Origin: Mycobacterium sp. 1423905.2
GTDB taxonomy: Bacteria; Actinomycetota; Actinomycetes; Mycobacteriales; Mycobacteriaceae
DNA length: 34,901 nucleotides
Assembly (NCBI RefSeq): GCF_001673155.1
Contig: NZ_LZLE01000267.1
Location: 1-34,901 of the forward strand
Direction: 5' to 3'
Both the position numbers and the translations under genes were made by a program. Below, piece by piece: positions 32,930 through 34,901 of this stretch. The notes below the pieces were generated by a model. It searched no databases and had not been told where the DNA came from. It saw only the letters and a list, made by a program, of their open reading frames with translations. Position 1 is the first letter of the stretch; every line of letters starts with the position of its first letter.

Positions 32930-33610
32930 ATGACCGATCAGCCGCCGCCCGGCGGGTCTTACCCGCCACCGCCCCAGCCTCCGTCTGGCGCGAGTGGGTC
33001 GTCGTCGCCGCCCTTTTCTCCTAGCGGCGGTTCGGTTCCGCCGCCGCCTCCGCCGCCCGGGGGTTCCTACCCGCCGCCCCCACCGTCGGCGGGCGGATAC
33101 GCGCCGCCGCCGCCCGGACCGGCCATCCGCAGCTTGCCGACGGAGTCCTACACACCGTGGCTCAGCCGGGTGCTGGCGGCCTTGATCGACTTGGCCCCCT
33201 ACGCCGCCTTGGTGGGCATCGGCTACGGGATCATGCTGGCCACGCAGGTGTCGAGCTGCGTGACGTCCGTCGGCCCCTATGAAGTCAGCCAGTACTGCAG
33301 TCCCCAACCGTCGGTGATCGGCCAGTTGGCGCAGTGGCTGTTGACGCTGGTCGGGCTGGCCTACCTGGTGTGGAATTACGGCTACCGCCAGGGCACGACG
33401 GGCTCGAGCATCGGCAAATCGGTGCTGAAGTTCAAAGTGGTCAGCGAGACCACCGGCGAACCGCTGGGCTTCGCCATGTCCGTGGTGCGTCAACTGGCCC
33501 ACATCGTCGACGCGATCATCTGTTACGTCGGGTTCCTGTTCCCGCTGTGGGACGCCAAACGGCAAACCCTGGCGGACAAGATCATGACGACGGTCTGCTT
33601 GCCGCTGTGA
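32930..33610 (+). CDS. pra: Proline-rich antigen Pra, RDD-family membrane protein
   Basis: A 226-residue protein. The first 65 residues are a low-complexity Pro/Gly/Ser/Tyr region with GGSYPPPP repeats. The rest is an RDD domain with three or more hydrophobic segments, with RVLAALIDLAPY supplying the R and D and PLWDAKRQTLADKIM at the end. This matches the mycobacterial 36-kDa proline-rich antigen (Rv1078, 240 residues). GAAAGG precedes the ATG at 32930. An upstream in-frame ATG at 32897 is less likely. The repeat tract is prone to length change. Function in the membrane is unknown. Confidence 0.93.
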   Translation: MTDQPPPGGSYPPPPQPPSGASGSSSPPFSPSGGSVPPPPPPPGGSYPPPPPSAGGYAPPPPGPAIRSLPTESYTPWLSRVLAALIDLAPYAALVGIGYGIMLATQVSSCVTSVGPYEVSQYCSPQPSVIGQLAQWLLTLVGLAYLVWNYGYRQGTTGSSIGKSVLKFKVVSETTGEPLGFAMSVVRQLAHIVDAIICYVGFLFPLWDAKRQTLADKIMTTVCLPL

Positions 33611-33612
33611 GC

Positions 33613-33652
33613 AAAGCCGCCCCGGCCGTGCACTCGCGGCCAGGGCGGCTTT
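33613..33652 (+). terminator. Terminator hairpin between pra and metB
   Basis: AAAGCCGCCC (33613-33622) pairs with GGGCGGCTTT (33643-33652). A C/A mismatch follows, then five further pairs toward an 8-nt loop. TTTCG at the base gives a short T run. It lies 3 bases past the pra stop, so metB likely has its own promoter or is read through. Confidence 0.65.
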
Positions 33653-33671
33653 CGCTATTAGGCTGAATCCG

Positions 33672-34835
33672 ATGAGCGCCTCAGACCACATCGAGCAGTT
33701 CACCGGACTGACAACCCGAGCCATCCATGCCGGTTTCCGCCCGGACCCGGCCACCGGCGCGGTGAACGCACCCATCTATGCCAGCAGCACCTTCGCCCAG
33801 GACGGTGTGGGCGGGTTGCGCGGCGGCTACGAATACGCGCGCACCGGCAACCCCACCCGCGCCGCGCTGGAGACCGCGCTGGCGGCGGTGGAAGAAGGCC
33901 GTTTCGGGCGCGCGTTCAGTTCCGGGATGGGGGCCACCGATTGTGCCTTGCGGGCGTTGCTGCGGCCCGGCGACCATGTGGTCATTCCCGACGACGCCTA
34001 CGGCGGCACCTTCCGGTTGATCGACAAGGTGTTCACCCAGTGGGGGGTCGGTTACACCGCCGTGGCGCTCGCCGATCTGGACGCGGTACGCGCCGCGTTG
34101 ACCCCCAGCACCCGGTTGATCTGGGTGGAAACCCCGACCAATCCGCTGCTGTCTATCGCCGATATCGCCGGCATCGCCCAGATCGGCGCTGAGAATGCGG
34201 CGAAGGTGTTGGTGGACAACACGTTTGCCTCACCCGCTGTGCAGCGGCCGCTGACACTGGGCGCTGACATCGTGTTGCACTCCACCACCAAATACATCGG
34301 CGGTCACTCCGACGTGGTGGGCGGGGCGCTGGTGACCAACGACGAAGAGCTCGACCAGGCGTTCGCGTTTCTGCAGAACGGGGCCGGCGCGGTGCCCGGC
34401 CCGTTCGACGCCTACCTGACCCTGCGCGGTCTGAAGACCCTGGTGCTGCGCATGCAGCGGCACAGCGAAAACGCTTTAGCAGTAGCGGAATTCCTGGACG
34501 GACACTCCGCGGTGAGCGCGGTGCTGTATCCGGGCCTGCCCGCGCACCCCGGCCACGAGGTGGCCGCGCGGCAGATGAGCAGCTTCGGTGGCATGGTGTC
34601 GGTGCGCATGCGCGACGGCCGCAGCGCCGCCGAAAAGCTGTGCGCCAGAACGCAATTGTTCATCCTGGCCGAGTCGCTGGGGGGAGTGGAGTCGCTGATC
34701 GAGCATCCGAGTGCGATGACGCACGCGTCGACGGCCGGCTCCCAACTAGAGGTGCCCGACGACCTGGTGCGGTTGTCGGTGGGAATCGAGGACGTCGCCG
34801 ATTTGCTCGCCGACCTCGAACAGGCACTGGCCTAA
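33672..34835 (+). CDS. metB: Cystathionine gamma-synthase
   Basis: A 387-residue enzyme of the Cys/Met-metabolism PLP family. It makes cystathionine from cysteine and an activated homoserine. PLP lysine K207 lies in HSTTKYIGGHSD, and D182 (VDNTFASP) holds the ring nitrogen. YEYARTGNPTR (53-63) supplies residues of the neighbouring subunit. The family also includes gamma-lyases and sulfhydrylases, so the exact reaction follows from synteny with Rv1079 (388 residues) and is not certain. cbs and metB run in opposite directions of the transsulfuration route and together let cysteine and homocysteine interconvert. Confidence 0.94.
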   Translation: MSASDHIEQFTGLTTRAIHAGFRPDPATGAVNAPIYASSTFAQDGVGGLRGGYEYARTGNPTRAALETALAAVEEGRFGRAFSSGMGATDCALRALLRPGDHVVIPDDAYGGTFRLIDKVFTQWGVGYTAVALADLDAVRAALTPSTRLIWVETPTNPLLSIADIAGIAQIGAENAAKVLVDNTFASPAVQRPLTLGADIVLHSTTKYIGGHSDVVGGALVTNDEELDQAFAFLQNGAGAVPGPFDAYLTLRGLKTLVLRMQRHSENALAVAEFLDGHSAVSAVLYPGLPAHPGHEVAARQMSSFGGMVSVRMRDGRSAAEKLCARTQLFILAESLGGVESLIEHPSAMTHASTAGSQLEVPDDLVRLSVGIEDVADLLADLEQALA

Positions 34836-34867
34836 CGGCCGCCCCTCCTTGCGCGAGCAGACGCAAA

Positions 34868-34897
34868 ATCGCACGAGACACGCGGATAGCGTGCGAT
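34868..34897. repeat. Hairpin and dispersed-motif sequence at the window end
   Basis: ATCGCACG (34868-34875) and CGTGCGAT (34890-34897) form an inverted repeat with a 14-nt loop. Just upstream, GCGAGCAGACGCAAAATCG (34853-34871) is a phrase I recall as recurring in mycobacterial intergenic DNA. It could be the metB terminator or a dispersed palindromic unit. Confidence 0.4.
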
Positions 34898-34901
34898 ACT
34901 T

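Noticed and set aside
32930..33120. Proline-codon repeats in pra as a possible CRISPR-like or tandem repeat array
   Set aside because: They encode the GGSYPPPP low-complexity tail typical of Pra, with no spacers or fixed repeat unit.

Overview
The window is high-G+C actinobacterial DNA and almost certainly comes from a slow-growing Mycobacterium. It carries an ESX-5-type PE/PPE/EsxJ/EsxI cluster, a mycobacterial lipoprotein, paralogues of FadD/EchA/FadA/Lip, an F420-type Ddn-like reductase and the Pra antigen. From memory of the M. tuberculosis H37Rv map, gene order follows Rv1037c-Rv1040c and then Rv1056-Rv1079. Gene symbols below are assigned by this synteny plus protein features. The exact species cannot be decided from the sequence.

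Layout. (1) 1-3040, minus strand: a PE8-like gene, a PPE15-like gene, an EsxJ-type gene and an EsxI-type gene, closed by a strong terminator hairpin at 61-98. (2) 3388-6170: a tRNA-Leu(UAA) followed by a decayed island. It holds a frameshifted DUF4145-like gene, a degenerate tRNA-like element, a broken tyrosine-integrase remnant and an apparently intact TIR-domain gene with lower-G+C stretches. A 20-bp direct repeat lies at each end of the island (3519-3538 and 6149-6168). H37Rv has other cargo at this position, so it looks like an integration and defence hotspot. (3) 6378-10105: a lipid/secondary-metabolite-looking locus. A P450, an AveC-like membrane protein and a previously unlisted 38-residue membrane microprotein form a minus-strand operon. 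It diverges from a TetR regulator and an alpha/beta hydrolase, with a perfect 8-2-8 palindrome in the shared promoter region. (4) 10311-15199: a membrane protein, a phytase-like lipoprotein, a Ddn-family reductase, and a dienelactone hydrolase/DUF6295/DUF427 operon. (5) 15671-34835: the syntenic core. It runs: Rv1057-type beta-propeller, fadD14, class II glutamine amidotransferase, two convergent patatins, lpqV, cysteine dioxygenase plus rhodanese, a membrane alpha/beta hydrolase with echA8 and echA9, a YccA/Bax-inhibitor-like protein, fadA3, a secreted SGNH esterase, lipU, cbs, pra and metB.

How the genes work together. Lipid and acyl-CoA metabolism dominates (fadD14, echA8, echA9, fadA3, lipU, SGNH esterase, two patatins). 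A sulfur-amino-acid theme is carried by cbs and metB (transsulfuration) and by cysteine dioxygenase plus rhodanese (cysteine oxidation and sulfane sulfur). The ESX-5 substrates at the left end are secreted cell-envelope proteins. The most interesting parts for follow-up are the TIR gene in its island, the TetR-controlled P450/AveC/microprotein operon, a PPE-type C-terminal module shared by the PE and PPE partners, and a dispersed element of about 76 bp with terminal inverted repeats found twice.
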